From: Alicycliphilus denitrificans_A
GTDB taxonomy: Bacteria; Pseudomonadota; Gammaproteobacteria; Burkholderiales; Burkholderiaceae_C
Length of the DNA: 64,000 nucleotides
Direction: 5' to 3'
Assembly: GCF_044792555.1 (NCBI RefSeq)
Contig: NZ_CP126238.1
Coordinates: 1,612,001 to 1,676,000 of the forward strand
Shown: piece after piece, positions 40,180-50,600 of the stretch
Position numbering within the stretch: the first letter of the stretch is position 1
How the letters are laid out: each line of letters starts with the position of its first letter
Notes under the pieces: model-generated
Told to the model about the DNA's origin: nothing
Database searches by the model: none
The model's input: only the letters and a program-made list of their open reading frames with translations
Made by a program: the position numbers and the translations under genes

Positions 40180-42978
40180 TCAGGCCAGGCTAGCCTGCAC
40201 CATGCGCTGCAGCTGCGGCACGCAGGAGCCGCACTGTGTGCCGCAGCGCAGGGTGTCCTTGAGTTGCTGCAGGCGCTGTGCGGCATCGCCCGTGCAGTGC
40301 TGCAACAGGGCGGTGATGGTGTTCTCCGCGACTCCCACGCAGGAGCACACGCTGGCGCCACGGGCTGCCACTGGTACCGGCGGCTGCGCGCCTGGCTGCA
40401 GCAGGGCGCGGCGCAGTGGCTGGGCGTCGTGGCGCTCCTGCAGCAGCGGGGCGATCCAGGCCTGGGCGCTGACGTCGCCGGCCAGCAGTACGGCCTGCAG
40501 CCGCTGGCCGTTGTCTGTGGCCTGCAACCGGGCGCGGCGCCATTGGCCCCGGCGAGCGTCGCGGTAGGAGAGCGGCCCCGCGCCCTGCAGCCCCAGCAGG
40601 GTGGCAATGCGCTCGACCAGGGCCTCATCGACGGCGTGGTGCGCGGCCGCGCGCAACTGCACGCCACTACCTTGTTCGGCGCGGCCAAACAGGCTGCAGC
40701 TGGCGAAGGGGAACTCGGCCATCAGCGCTTCGAGCTGCTGGCGCACCCGCTGCACCTGGGTCAGCGGCAGCCAGGCCTGGGCCCACAGGCCCCAGGGCAG
40801 CTCGGCCTTGAGCACCTTGATGGCGGCGTGCTTGAGTTCGGGTTGCAGCGATTGCGGGCAGCGCGCCGCCGTGGTCAGTGCGTTCACGCCCGCCAGGCGC
40901 TTGCCGGTGCTGCTGGCGCCGCCCAGCACCTCGTCGCCCCAGTGCATGGCCATGAACACCTGGCCGCTGCGCAGGCCTTCGCCCGCCTGCACGGGCGCCA
41001 GCACGCTGCCCCTGCGGCTGGTGAGGTAGGCCAGGTCGCCCGGCGCCAGGCCGAGCCGGTCCATGTCTTCGCGGGCCATTTGCGCCACGGGCTCGCTGGC
41101 GTGGGCCCAGAGGTTTTCCACCAGGCCGCTGCGGCTCAGGCCGTGCCACTGGTCGCGCAGGCGGCCGGTGAGCAGGGCCAGGGGGTGGCGTGCATCGATG
41201 GGATCGGCCACGGTGCCCGGCAGTTGCACGGCAAAGCGCGCGCGACCATCGGGGGTGGCGAAATGCTGGTTGGTGTACAGGCGCGCCAGGCCTTGGCTCT
41301 GGCCCTCGGGGCAGGGCCATTGGCGCGGCGCGGTTTCCAGCTGCGCCCAGGAGAGGCCCGTGATGTCCAGGTCGCGCCCGCGCGTGCTTTCGCGGTGCTC
41401 GTTCCAGATGGCCTCGGGGCCGTCGTAGGGGAACAGGCTGGGCAGGTGGGCGCGGTCGGGCAGCTGCGGCTGCAGGCGGCGCGCCACCTCGGTGACGATG
41501 CGCCAGTCGGCCCAGGCGAGGTCCGGCGCGGGCACGGCGGCGCGCACACGGCTGATGCGGCGCTCGCTGTTCGTCACCGTGCCTTCCTTCTCGCCCCAGG
41601 TGCTGGCGGGCAGCAGCAGGTCGGCAAAGCGCGCGGTGGCGCCGGTGGCATAGGCGTCCTGCACCACTACGTATTCGGCGCGCTGCAGGGCGCGGCGCAC
41701 CAGGGCCTGGTCGGGCAGGCTGTGCGCGGGGTTGGTGCAGGCAATCCACAGCAGTTTGATCTGGCCGTCGGCGGCGGCCTGGAACATTTCGATCGCCGCC
41801 TTGCCCGGTGCAGCAGGCACGCTGGGCACGCCCCACAGCGCCGCCACTTCGGCACGGTGCCGGGCGTCGGCCAGGTTGCGGTGCGCGCTCAGCTGGTTGG
41901 CCAGCGCCCCCACCTCGCGCCCGCCCATGGCGTTGGGCTGGCCGGTGAGCGAGAGAGGCCCCGCGCCTGGCTTGCCGATCTGGCCACAGGCCAGGTGCAG
42001 GTTGATGAGGGCGGTGTTGTTGTCCGTGCCGTGCGCGGACTGGTTCAGGCCCTGGCAGTACAGGCTGAGCGTGGGTTGGCGGGTGCTGTTGCCATCCTGC
42101 ACGCCGGCAAACCAGCGCGCGGCCCGCAGCAGGTCGCCGGGGGCAATGCCGCAATGCTGCTGCACTGCCTCGGGCGTGGCCTGGGTCACCAGGGCGGCCA
42201 GGCCCATCCAGCCCTGGGTGCGGGTGGCGATGAACTGCGGGTCTATCCAGGACTGCTCCAGCATGCAGCGCAGCATGCCGTGGTAGAGCCACACGTCCGA
42301 GCCGGGCTGGAGCGCCAGGTGCAGGTCGGCCAGCTCGGCGGTGTCGGTGCGGCGCGGGTCGCAGACGATGATCTTGAGCGCCGGGTTGGCGCGCCTGGCG
42401 TCCTCGATGCGCCGGAAAAGAATCGGGTGCGCCCAGGCCGGGTTCGCGCCGCTGATGAACAGCGTGGCCGCCTGGGCGATGTCGTCGTAGCAGGCGGGCG
42501 GCGCGTCGGCCCCCAGCGTGGCCTTGTAGCCGGCCACGGCGCTGCTCATGCACAGGCGCGAGTTGGTGTCGATGTTGTTCGTGCCCAGCAGCCCCTTGGC
42601 GAACTTGTTGAAGACGTAATAGTCCTCGGTGAGCAACTGGCCCGAGACGTACAGGCCCACGGCGTCGGCGCCGTGCTGCTGCACGGTGGCGGCGATGCGC
42701 TGGCCCAGGGTGTCCAGCGCCTGGTCCCAGGCCAGCGGCAGCGCCGCGCCACCGCGTTGCGCGCGCTGCAGGGGCTGCAGCAGGCGCACCTGGGCCTGCA
42801 CCTCGGGGCGGGCCGTGAGGTGCAGGGTCGAGCCCTTGGAGCACAGCCGCCCGAAGTTGGCGGGGTGCTCCGGGTCGCCGCGCACGCGCGTGATGCGGCC
42901 GCCCTCGCTGTCGATGAGCACGCCGCAGCCCACGCCGCAGTAGGGGCAGGTGGAGCGGGTGGTGGTGCTTGCCGTCAT
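40180..42978 (-). CDS. nasA: Assimilatory nitrate reductase catalytic subunit
   Basis: 932 residues from ATG 42978 (overlapping the nirD stop). The N-terminal [4Fe-4S] motif is CPYCGVGCGVLI with a later LCSKG; the molybdopterin domains follow (YVSGQLLTEDYYVFNKFAKGLLGTNNIDTNSRLCMSSAVAGY, GQIGKPGAGPLSLTGQPNAMGGREVG, LLPASTWGEKEGTVTNSERR). A C-terminal BFD-like [2Fe-2S] domain is present (CSCVGVAENTI, CGTQCGSC). It reduces nitrate to nitrite in the cytoplasm using bis-MGD. Last gene of nirB-nirD-nasA. Confidence 0.95.
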   Translation of the reverse strand: MTASTTTRSTCPYCGVGCGVLIDSEGGRITRVRGDPEHPANFGRLCSKGSTLHLTARPEVQAQVRLLQPLQRAQRGGAALPLAWDQALDTLGQRIAATVQQHGADAVGLYVSGQLLTEDYYVFNKFAKGLLGTNNIDTNSRLCMSSAVAGYKATLGADAPPACYDDIAQAATLFISGANPAWAHPILFRRIEDARRANPALKIIVCDPRRTDTAELADLHLALQPGSDVWLYHGMLRCMLEQSWIDPQFIATRTQGWMGLAALVTQATPEAVQQHCGIAPGDLLRAARWFAGVQDGNSTRQPTLSLYCQGLNQSAHGTDNNTALINLHLACGQIGKPGAGPLSLTGQPNAMGGREVGALANQLSAHRNLADARHRAEVAALWGVPSVPAAPGKAAIEMFQAAADGQIKLLWIACTNPAHSLPDQALVRRALQRAEYVVVQDAYATGATARFADLLLPASTWGEKEGTVTNSERRISRVRAAVPAPDLAWADWRIVTEVARRLQPQLPDRAHLPSLFPYDGPEAIWNEHRESTRGRDLDITGLSWAQLETAPRQWPCPEGQSQGLARLYTNQHFATPDGRARFAVQLPGTVADPIDARHPLALLTGRLRDQWHGLSRSGLVENLWAHASEPVAQMAREDMDRLGLAPGDLAYLTSRRGSVLAPVQAGEGLRSGQVFMAMHWGDEVLGGASSTGKRLAGVNALTTAARCPQSLQPELKHAAIKVLKAELPWGLWAQAWLPLTQVQRVRQQLEALMAEFPFASCSLFGRAEQGSGVQLRAAAHHAVDEALVERIATLLGLQGAGPLSYRDARRGQWRRARLQATDNGQRLQAVLLAGDVSAQAWIAPLLQERHDAQPLRRALLQPGAQPPVPVAARGASVCSCVGVAENTITALLQHCTGDAAQRLQQLKDTLRCGTQCGSCVPQLQRMVQASLA

Positions 42979-43358
42979 GCCAATGCAACGCGCAAGGCAG
43001 GCCCGGCCAGCGGGCGGGTTTCGGTCAGGGCGCGGTGGGCCAGTTCGTCGGCATCCAGATACACGGCGCCGCCCTCCAGCTTGACCTGAAAGCTGGGCGT
43101 GCAGCCTTCGTCCGGCGCCTGGGCCTGGCCGTTGCACAGGCCGATGGTCCAGTTGTGCAGCGGGCAGGCCACGCTTTGGCCGAACACCATGCCCTGGCTC
43201 AGCGGGCCGCCCTTGTGCGGGCAGCGGTCCAGCAGGGCAAACACCTCGTCCGTGGCGGTGCGGAACACGGCCACCTCCAGGCCCTGCGCGCGCGCCACGC
43301 GGCGGGCGCCCAGCACCGGAATGTCTTCGAGCTTGCAGATGTATTTCCACTGTGTCAT
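42975..43358 (-). CDS. nirD: Nitrite reductase small subunit (Rieske-type)
   Basis: 127 residues with a Rieske-like [2Fe-2S] motif: RCPHKGGPLSQG and CPLHNWTIGLCNG. Both C-x-H pairs are intact, although some NirD proteins lack them. It pairs with NirB for NADH-dependent reduction of nitrite to ammonium. A repeat element separates it from nirB. Confidence 0.93.
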   Translation of the reverse strand: MTQWKYICKLEDIPVLGARRVARAQGLEVAVFRTATDEVFALLDRCPHKGGPLSQGMVFGQSVACPLHNWTIGLCNGQAQAPDEGCTPSFQVKLEGGAVYLDADELAHRALTETRPLAGPALRVALA

Positions 43359-43370
43359 TGCTATACCTGT

Positions 43371-43419
43371 AGTAGCTGGTTGCGCTTGTCAATAAAGGGC
43401 TGGGGCCACTTTTTGTTTA
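43371..43419 (-). repeat. Dispersed repeat between nirB and nirD
   Basis: AGTAGCTGGTTGCGCTTGTCAATAAAGGGCTGGGGCCACTTTTTGTTT has the family order in reverse (AGCT...GCGCTT...AAGGGCT..GGCC..TTTTT). It fills most of the 74-bp gap within the operon. Confidence 0.65.
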
Positions 43420-43432
43420 AATAATGGAGGTC

Positions 43433-45883
43433 TCATGCCACGGCAATGGGGATGAACTGGCGTGCATCGACGCGTGCCTTCTCGCCCTCGAACCAGGGAT
43501 CGGGCTCGCCCTCCAGCGCCGCCTGCAGCCGCGCCCACAGGGCCTTGCGGTTGGCGTGGTCTTCGAGCACCTTTTTCTTGGCGTGGTCCAGGCCCACGCG
43601 GGCGATGTAGTGCGCGGTGCGCTCCAGGTACCAGCCTTCTTCGCGGTACAGCTGCAGGAAGGCGCCGCTGACTTCCAGCACCTCCTCGGCGGTCTTCACC
43701 TTGGTGAAGAACTGCGCCACCTCGGTCTTGATGCCGCCGTTGCCGGCCACGTAGATTTCCCAGCCCGAGTCCACACCGATCACGCCCACGTCCTTGATGC
43801 CGCTTTCGGCGCAGTTGCGCGGGCAGCCGCTGACGGCGAGCTTGACCTTGTGCGGCGCGTACATGCGCCACAGCGCGCGCTCCAGGTCGCGGCCCATCCG
43901 GGTGCTGTCCTGCGTGCCAAAGCGGCACCATTCGCTGCCCACGCAGGTCTTCACGGTGCGCAGGCTCTTGCCGTAGGCGTGGCCGCAGGGCAGCCGCAAG
44001 TCGTTCCACACGCCCTGCAGGTCTTCCTTCTTCACGCCCAGCAGGTCGATGCGCTGGCCGCCCGTGACCTTGACGGCCGGGATCTGGTACTTGTCCACCA
44101 CGTCGGCAATGCGGCGAAGTTCGTCGGCCGTGGTCTCGCCGGCCCACATGCGGGGCACCACGCTGTAGCTGCCGTCCTTCTGGATGTTGGCGTGGCTGCG
44201 CTCGTTGATGGCGCGGCTTTGCGGGTCGTCCAGCGCCTCCTTGGGCCAGGTGCTGAGAAGGTAGTAGTTGACGGCCGGGCGGCAGGTGGGGCAGCCGTTG
44301 GGCGTCTTCCATTCCATGAAGGCGAACACCTCCTCCTTGGACAGCAGCTTGTGGGTGCGGATCGCATCGCGCACCGCCTGGTGGCCGTGGTCGGTGCAGG
44401 CGCACACCGGCTTCGTTCTAGGCGTGGCGGAATAGTCGCCGCCCACCGTGGCCATGAGGATCTGCTCCACCAGGCCGGTACATGAGCCACAGCTGGCGCT
44501 GGCCTTGGTGTGCTTGCGCACCTCGTCCAGCGTGAACAGGCCTTTTTCCTTGACGGCCTTGCAGATCGTGCCCTTGGTCACGCCGTTGCAGCCGCAGACC
44601 TCGGCGTTGTCCGCCATGCTCGCGGCCTGGTTCTGGCCAGCATGGCCGCCTTCGCCGATGTTGCTTTCGCCAAACATCAGCTTGTCGCGCAGGTCGTTCA
44701 CAGGGCGGCCGTCGCGCAGCAGCTTGAAGTACCAGCTCCCGTCCATCGTGTTGCCGTACAGGCAGGCGCCCACGAGCCTGTCGTCCTTGAGCACGAGCTT
44801 TTTGTACAGCCCGGCGCCGGGGTCGCTCATGACGATTTCCTCGGTGCCTTCGCCGCCCATGAAGTCGCCCGCAGAGAACAGGTCGATGCCCGTGACCTTG
44901 AGCTTGGTGGAGGTGAGCGAGCCCTGGTAGCGCCCGATGCCGAACTCGGCCAGGTGGTTCGCCAGCACCTTGCCCTGCTCGAACAGCGGCGCCACCAGGC
45001 CATAGGCCACGCCGCGGTGCTCGGCACACTCGCCCACGGCGTAGATGCGCGCGTCGGTGGTGGTCTGCAGGGTGTCGTTGACGACGATGCCCCGGTTCAC
45101 ATGCAGGCGCATGTTCTGCGCCAGCGCCACGTTGGGGCGGATGCCCACGGCCATGACCACCAGGTCGGCGCTCACCTCGGTGCCGTCCTTGAACTTCACG
45201 GCGCGCACACGGCCCGCGTCGTTGCCCAGCAGCGCCGAGGTCTGCGCCTGCATGAGGAACTGCATGCCACGCTCCTGCAGCGACTTCTGCAGCATCTTTC
45301 CGGCCACATCGTCGAGCTGGCGCTCCATCAGCCATTCGCTGGCATGCACCACGGCCACCTGCATGCCGCGCCTGCATAAACCGTTGGCCGCCTCCAGGCC
45401 CAACAGGCCGCCGCCGATGACCACCGCGTGCTGGTACTGGGCGGCAGCGTCGATCATGGCCTGCGTGTCGGCAATGTCGCGGTAGGCCAGCACGCCTTGC
45501 AGCTCCTTGCCCGGAATGGGCAGCATGAAGGGCCTGGAGCCCGTGGCCATGATGAGCCGGTCATAGGCCGCGCTCACCGTCTCGCCCGCCGCATTGGTGG
45601 CGTGCACCATGCGCCGTGTGCGGTCCACCTGCGTCACCGTGTAGCCGGCGTGGAGCTGGATGTGCTTGTCCTGGTACCAGGACCAGTCGTTGAGCACGAT
45701 CTGTTCCAAGGTCTGCTCGCCCGCCAGCACCGGCGAGAGCAGGATGCGGTTGTAGTTGGGGTGCGGCTCGGAGCCGAACACCGTGATGTCGTACAGGTCG
45801 GGCGCGATCTTCAGCAGCTCTTCGAGCGTGCGCACCCCCGCCATGCCATTGCCCACCATCACCAGCCTGAGTTGCTTCACCAT
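43433..45883 (-). CDS. nirB: NADH-dependent nitrite reductase large subunit
   Basis: 816 residues. Order: FAD/NADH domains (VMVGNGMAGVRTLEELL, AVVIGGGLLGLEAANGL, VGECAEHRGVAYGLVAP), a BFD-like [2Fe-2S] domain (CGCNGVTKGTICKAV, ASCGSC), then the siroheme/[4Fe-4S] domain with TCVGSEWCRFGTQD and VSGCPRNCAES. It reduces nitrite to ammonium in the cytoplasm; siroheme depends on CobA-type methyltransferase, coded at 24.6 kb. First gene of nirB-nirD-nasA, behind a sigma-54 promoter. Confidence 0.96.
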   Translation of the reverse strand: MVKQLRLVMVGNGMAGVRTLEELLKIAPDLYDITVFGSEPHPNYNRILLSPVLAGEQTLEQIVLNDWSWYQDKHIQLHAGYTVTQVDRTRRMVHATNAAGETVSAAYDRLIMATGSRPFMLPIPGKELQGVLAYRDIADTQAMIDAAAQYQHAVVIGGGLLGLEAANGLCRRGMQVAVVHASEWLMERQLDDVAGKMLQKSLQERGMQFLMQAQTSALLGNDAGRVRAVKFKDGTEVSADLVVMAVGIRPNVALAQNMRLHVNRGIVVNDTLQTTTDARIYAVGECAEHRGVAYGLVAPLFEQGKVLANHLAEFGIGRYQGSLTSTKLKVTGIDLFSAGDFMGGEGTEEIVMSDPGAGLYKKLVLKDDRLVGACLYGNTMDGSWYFKLLRDGRPVNDLRDKLMFGESNIGEGGHAGQNQAASMADNAEVCGCNGVTKGTICKAVKEKGLFTLDEVRKHTKASASCGSCTGLVEQILMATVGGDYSATPRTKPVCACTDHGHQAVRDAIRTHKLLSKEEVFAFMEWKTPNGCPTCRPAVNYYLLSTWPKEALDDPQSRAINERSHANIQKDGSYSVVPRMWAGETTADELRRIADVVDKYQIPAVKVTGGQRIDLLGVKKEDLQGVWNDLRLPCGHAYGKSLRTVKTCVGSEWCRFGTQDSTRMGRDLERALWRMYAPHKVKLAVSGCPRNCAESGIKDVGVIGVDSGWEIYVAGNGGIKTEVAQFFTKVKTAEEVLEVSGAFLQLYREEGWYLERTAHYIARVGLDHAKKKVLEDHANRKALWARLQAALEGEPDPWFEGEKARVDARQFIPIAVA

Positions 45884-45968
45884 CGTCTCCCAGGGGCCAT
45901 GCCCCGCAGCGATTACACCAAGAAGGGCGCCTGTGCGCCGCGGACCACAGTGGCCGCGAGTGGATCAA

Positions 45969-45984
45969 TGCAATAGGCATGCCA
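45969..45984 (-). promoter_or_regulatory. Sigma-54 promoter of nirBD-nasA
   Basis: On the minus strand, TGGCAT-GCCTA-TTGCA matches the -24/-12 consensus with one departure (T for C at the end of TGGCAC). The predicted start is near 45958, giving a leader of about 75 nt with GGGAG before the ATG. A GGGGC/GCCCC hairpin (45893-45905) lies in the leader without a T-run, so no attenuator is evident here, unlike nrtA. Confidence 0.7.
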
Positions 45985-46010
45985 GCCTGTGCGCTGGCTG
46001 GGATTGATGA

Positions 46011-46070
46011 TCAAAATGGCCTGTAGCGCTTATGTATAAAGCGCGAACAGCTATTTATTCAGTAGTTTTT
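46011..46070 (+). repeat. Dispersed repeat upstream of nirB
   Basis: CAAAATGGCCTGTAGCGCTTATGTATAAAGCGCGAACAGCTATTTATTC is a good copy: AGCGCTT/AAAGCGC hairpin flanked by GGCC and AGCTAT. It lies between the nirB promoter and the end of the RND operon. Confidence 0.75.
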
Positions 46071-46148
46071 TGTGGTGCTGGCTAGCCTGCCGGTGCACGC
46101 TGGTGCGCGCCGCGCCCCGCCGTGGTGCGGCAGCCTGCCGCGCCTGGG

Positions 46149-47657
46149 TCAGGAGTTGTCCGGGGCCGCGTCCGCGTCCGCCCATTGCCCGCCCAGCGCC
46201 TTGTAGAGCGTGATGCGGTTGAGCTGCTCGGCCAGCTGCAGCGCGATCTCGGCCTGCTGCGCGGCATACAGCGAGCGCTGCGCGTCCAGCACCGCGAGGT
46301 AGTTGTCGGCGCCCAGGCGAAAGCGCGCATCGGACAGTTCCAGCGTGCGCCGGCTGGCCTGAACCAGGGAGCGCTGGGCGGCGAGACGCTCGTCCAGCGT
46401 GGCGCGCTCGGCCAGGGCGTCGGCGACCTCGCGGAAGGCCGTCTGTATGGCCTTCTCGTACTGGGCCACGGCCTGATCGCGCGTGACCTCGGCCACGCGC
46501 AGGTTCGCCTGGTTGCGCCCGGCGTCGAAGATCGGCAGGCGCAGCTGGGGCGCGAAGGTCCAGGTGCCGTTGCCGCCGTCGAACAGGCCCGACAGCGCAT
46601 TGCTGGCCGTGCCCACCGAGGCGGTGAGCGTGATCGCGGGAAAGAAGGCCGCGCGCGCCGCGCCGATGCTGGCGTAGCTGCCGCGCAGCAGATGCTCGGC
46701 GGCGCGCAGGTCGGGGCGGCGCAGCAGGGTGGTGGAGGGCAGGTCCGTGGGGACGGCCAGCAGCACCGTGGCGGGCGCGGTTGCTGCGGCCGGCTCCGGG
46801 TCTGCGGTGCCGGGCATGCCGCCCGCCACGCTGGCGGGCAGCAGAGCGTAGTCCACGCTCGCGCCCACCAACAGCGCCAGCGCATTGCGGTCGCGCACGA
46901 CCTGCGATGTGAAGGCGGCCACGTCCACGCGCGCGGTGTCGGCGCTGGATTGGGCCTGGGCCAGTGCCAGGGCCGAGGTGGCGCCCAGCTCGTGGCTGCG
47001 GCGCGTGAGATCGAGCGCCTGCTGGCGCGTGCGCAGGGTCTCGCGCGCCAGCGCGAGGCGCCGCGCGTCGGCGTCCAGCAGGAGCCAGGCGTTCATGACC
47101 TCAGCTACCAGGCTCAGCTGCACGCTGCGGCGGTTCTCGGCCACGCGCAGGAATTCCTGCAGCGCGGCATCGTTCAGGTTGCGCACGCGGCCGAAGAAGT
47201 CGATCTCGTAGCTGCTGAAACCCAGCGTGGCCCCGTACTGGCCGGCGGTACTCGGGCGCCCGGGCGTGGTCAGGTCGTCGGCCGTGCGGCTGCGGCTGCC
47301 GGTGCCGGCGGCGTTGATGCCGGGAAAGCGGTCGGCCTGCGCCACCCCGTACTGGGCGCGGGCCTTGTCGATGGCCAGCACGGCCACGCGCAGGTCGCGG
47401 TTGTTCTCCAGGGCCATGCCGACGAGCGTGCGCAGGCGCTGCTCCTGCACGAAGTCCTGCCACTGCATGGGGCCGGAATCGGACAGCGGCACGGCGTTCG
47501 TGCCGCCGGCGCCCTGGGCCAGCGGCGGCGCGACGGTCTCGGGCACGGGCAGCTGCGGTGCCTGGTAGCGTGGCGCGAGGTTGCAGCCGGCGAGCAGGGC
47601 GCAGGCCAGCGCGGCGTGCAGGGCCAGGGGCTTGAACAATGGGCTTGGACGCGTCAT
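46149..47657 (-). CDS. RND efflux outer-membrane factor (OprM/NodT family lipoprotein)
   Basis: 502 residues, lipobox LLAGC near residue 25. TolC-like repeats: NNRDLRVAVLAIDKARAQYGVAQADRFPGINAAG and YEKAIQTAFREVADALAERATLDERLAAQ. The conserved ALPASVAGGMPG-type linker and RRPDLRAAEHLLRGSYASIGAARAAFFPAITLTAS are NodT hallmarks. It forms the outer-membrane channel for the AcrA/AcrB-type genes just upstream (4-bp overlap with the pump gene). Confidence 0.93.
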   Translation of the reverse strand: MTRPSPLFKPLALHAALACALLAGCNLAPRYQAPQLPVPETVAPPLAQGAGGTNAVPLSDSGPMQWQDFVQEQRLRTLVGMALENNRDLRVAVLAIDKARAQYGVAQADRFPGINAAGTGSRSRTADDLTTPGRPSTAGQYGATLGFSSYEIDFFGRVRNLNDAALQEFLRVAENRRSVQLSLVAEVMNAWLLLDADARRLALARETLRTRQQALDLTRRSHELGATSALALAQAQSSADTARVDVAAFTSQVVRDRNALALLVGASVDYALLPASVAGGMPGTADPEPAAATAPATVLLAVPTDLPSTTLLRRPDLRAAEHLLRGSYASIGAARAAFFPAITLTASVGTASNALSGLFDGGNGTWTFAPQLRLPIFDAGRNQANLRVAEVTRDQAVAQYEKAIQTAFREVADALAERATLDERLAAQRSLVQASRRTLELSDARFRLGADNYLAVLDAQRSLYAAQQAEIALQLAEQLNRITLYKALGGQWADADAAPDNS

Positions 47658-50600
47658 GTGGCGCTCTCAGGGCGGGTTGGGGCCGGCTGGGCCGCGTCCT
47701 CGTGGCGCGAGCGGCTCTTGAACCAGCTGCGGATCAGCAGAAAGAACACCGGCACCATGAAGATGCCGAGCACGGTGGAGGCCACGGTGCCGCCCAGCAC
47801 GGCGGTGCCGATGGCGTTGCGCCCGCCCGCGCCCGCACCGGTGCCCAGGGCCAGCGGCGTGACGCCGAAGCCGAAGGCCAGCGAGGTCATGAGGATGGGG
47901 CGCAGGCGCATGCGCACGGCCTCCAGCGTGGCGTCCAGCAGCTTGCGGCCCTGCTCCTGCAGCTGCACGGCGAATTCCACGATCAGGATGGCGTTCTTGG
48001 ACGCCAGGCCCACGGTGGTGATCAGGCCCACCTGGAAGTACACGTCATTGGCCAGGCCGCGCGACCAGGTGGCCAGCAGCGCGCCCAGCACGCCCAGCGG
48101 CACGGCCAGCATCACCGACACGGGCACGGTCCAGCTCTCGTACAGCGCCGCCAGGCACAGGAACACGAACAGGATGGAGATGGCGTACAAGAGCGGCGCC
48201 TGCGCGCCCGACTGGCGCTCCTGCAGCGAGGCGCCGGTCCATTCGTAGGCGATGCCGGGCGGCAGGCCCTTCAGGATGTCCTCCACGATCTGCATCGCCA
48301 CGCCCGAGCTCACGCCCGGCGCGGCGCTGCCCACCAGCTCGTAGGCGGGCGCACCGTTGTAGCGCATGAGCTGGGGCGAGCCATAGGCCCAGTAGGCGCG
48401 CGAGAAGGCGCCGAAGGGCACCATCTCGCCGTTCTTGTTGCGCACCGTCCACTTGCCCACGTCCTGCGGCAGCATGCGGTGCGGCGCGTCGCCCTGGATG
48501 TAGACGCGCTTGACGCGGCCGTTGTGCAGGAAGTCGTTCACATAGGTGCCGCCTATGCTGCTGGAGAGCACGCCGTTGATGGCGTCGTAGCTCAGGCCCA
48601 GCGCGGCGGCCTTGCGGTCGTCGATGTCCAGGCGCAGCTCGGTGGCGTCGTCCAGGTTGGTGGTGCGCAGGCTGGTGAGCTCGGGGCGCTTGCGCGCCTC
48701 GTCCAGGAACCGGTCCTTGGCGGCCAGCAGCGCCTGGTGCCCCAGGCCGTTGATGTCCTTGAGCATGAAGTTGAAGCCCGAGTTCGAGCCCAGACTGCGC
48801 ACGGCCGGCGGTGGCGAGATGAAGATGCGCGCATCGCGGATCCGGCCCAGGTCCTTCGTCGCCTGGTGGGCGATCGCGGCGGCGGACTGGTCTGCCCGAG
48901 CGCGCTCGTCCCAGGGCTTCAAACGGATGAAGGCGCGCGCCGAGCTCTGGTCGCCGTTCAGGCCCGAGACCTGGTTGAAGCTGATGACCTCGGGGATGGT
49001 CTTGAAATACGCGTTCACCTGGTCGAGCACGCCCTGCAGGCGCATGTCGGTGGCGCCCGCGGGCAGGTTGATGTTGGCCAGGATGTAGCCCTGGTCCTCC
49101 TCCGGCAGGAAGGCGGTGGGCACGCGGCCGATGATCCACCACACGGCCAGGCAGATCGCGGCAAAGACCAGCAGCATGCGCTTGGTGCGCCGCAGCATCC
49201 AGGCCACGCGGTTCTGGTAGCGCGTGGCGCCGGCATCGAACTGGCGGTTGAACCAGACGAAGAAACGGTCGTTCAGGCCCAGCAGTCCGCCGCGGATGCG
49301 CGGCTGCTGCTCCAGGTGGGCGGGCGTCTTGAGGATGCTGGCGCACAGCGCAGGCGTGAGCGTGAGGGCCACGAACACCGACAGCGCCATGGCCGCCACG
49401 ATGGTGATGGAGAACTGCCGGTAGATCACGCCCGTGGAGCCGCCGAAGAAGGCCATGGGCACAAACACCGCCGCCAGCGTGACGCCTATGCCCACCAGCG
49501 CGGGCGTGATCTCGCGCATCGAGCGGCGCGTGGCCTCCTTCGGCGGCAGGCCGGTCTCGTGCATCACGCGCTCCACGTTCTCCACCACCACGATGGCATC
49601 GTCCACCAGCAGGCCGATGGCCAGCACCAGCGCGAACATGGTCAGCGTGTTGATCGAGTAGCCCGCCGCCGCCAGCACGCCAAAGGTGCCCAGCAGCACC
49701 ACCGGCACGGCAATGGCCGGGATCAGCGTGGCGCGCAGGTTCTGCAGGAAAACGAACATCACCAGCACCACCAGCGCCATGGCCTCGGCCAGCGTGACCA
49801 CCACCTCCTTGATCGAGGCGCGCACGAAGGGCGTGGAGTCGGAGCTGACGAAGTAGTCGATCTGGTTGGGAAAGTAGGGCTTGAGCTCGGCCAGCTTGGC
49901 GGCCACGGCGTCGGATACGGCCATGGCGTTGGCGCCGTCGGCCAGCACGATGCCCATGCCGGCGCCGGGCCGGCCGTTGAGCTTGGCCTTGACCCCGAGG
50001 TTGTCGGCTCCCAGCTCCACGCGTGCCACGTCCTTCACGGTGACCACCGCGCCGTCGGTGGCGGTCTTGAGCACGATGGCCTCGAACTCGGGCACGGTCT
50101 GCAGCTTGGTGCGCGCGGTGATGGTGGCGTTGAGCTGCTGCTCGGCCACGGCGGGCAGGGCGCCGAGCTGGCCGGCCGAGACCTGCGCGTTCTGCGCGTT
50201 CAGCGCGCTGATCAGGTCCGACGGCATGAGCTGGTATTTCTCCATCTTCGCTGGGTCCATCCAGATGCGCATGGCGTAGAAGGTGCCGAACACGCGGATG
50301 TCGCCCACGCCGTCGATGCGCCCGATCACGTCCACCAGGTTGGAGTTCAGGTAGTCCCCCACGTCCACCGCCGTCATCTTGGGGTCGTCGGAGAAGAACG
50401 CGTAGGTGACCAGGTAGTCCGTGCCGCCCTTGTTGATGAACACGCCGCGGCTCTTCACGGCGTCGGGCAGGCGGTTCATGGCCGACTGCAGCTTGTTCTG
50501 CACCTGCACTTGGGCCACGTCGATATTGGTGCCCGGCGCGAAGGTGAGGGTGGTGGCCGAGCGGCCCGACGCATCCGACGTCGAGCCCATGTAGATCATG

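Noticed and set aside
45893..45905. Hairpin in the nirB leader as an attenuator
   Set aside because: GGGGC/GCCCC is short and no T-run follows, so it is not a terminator.
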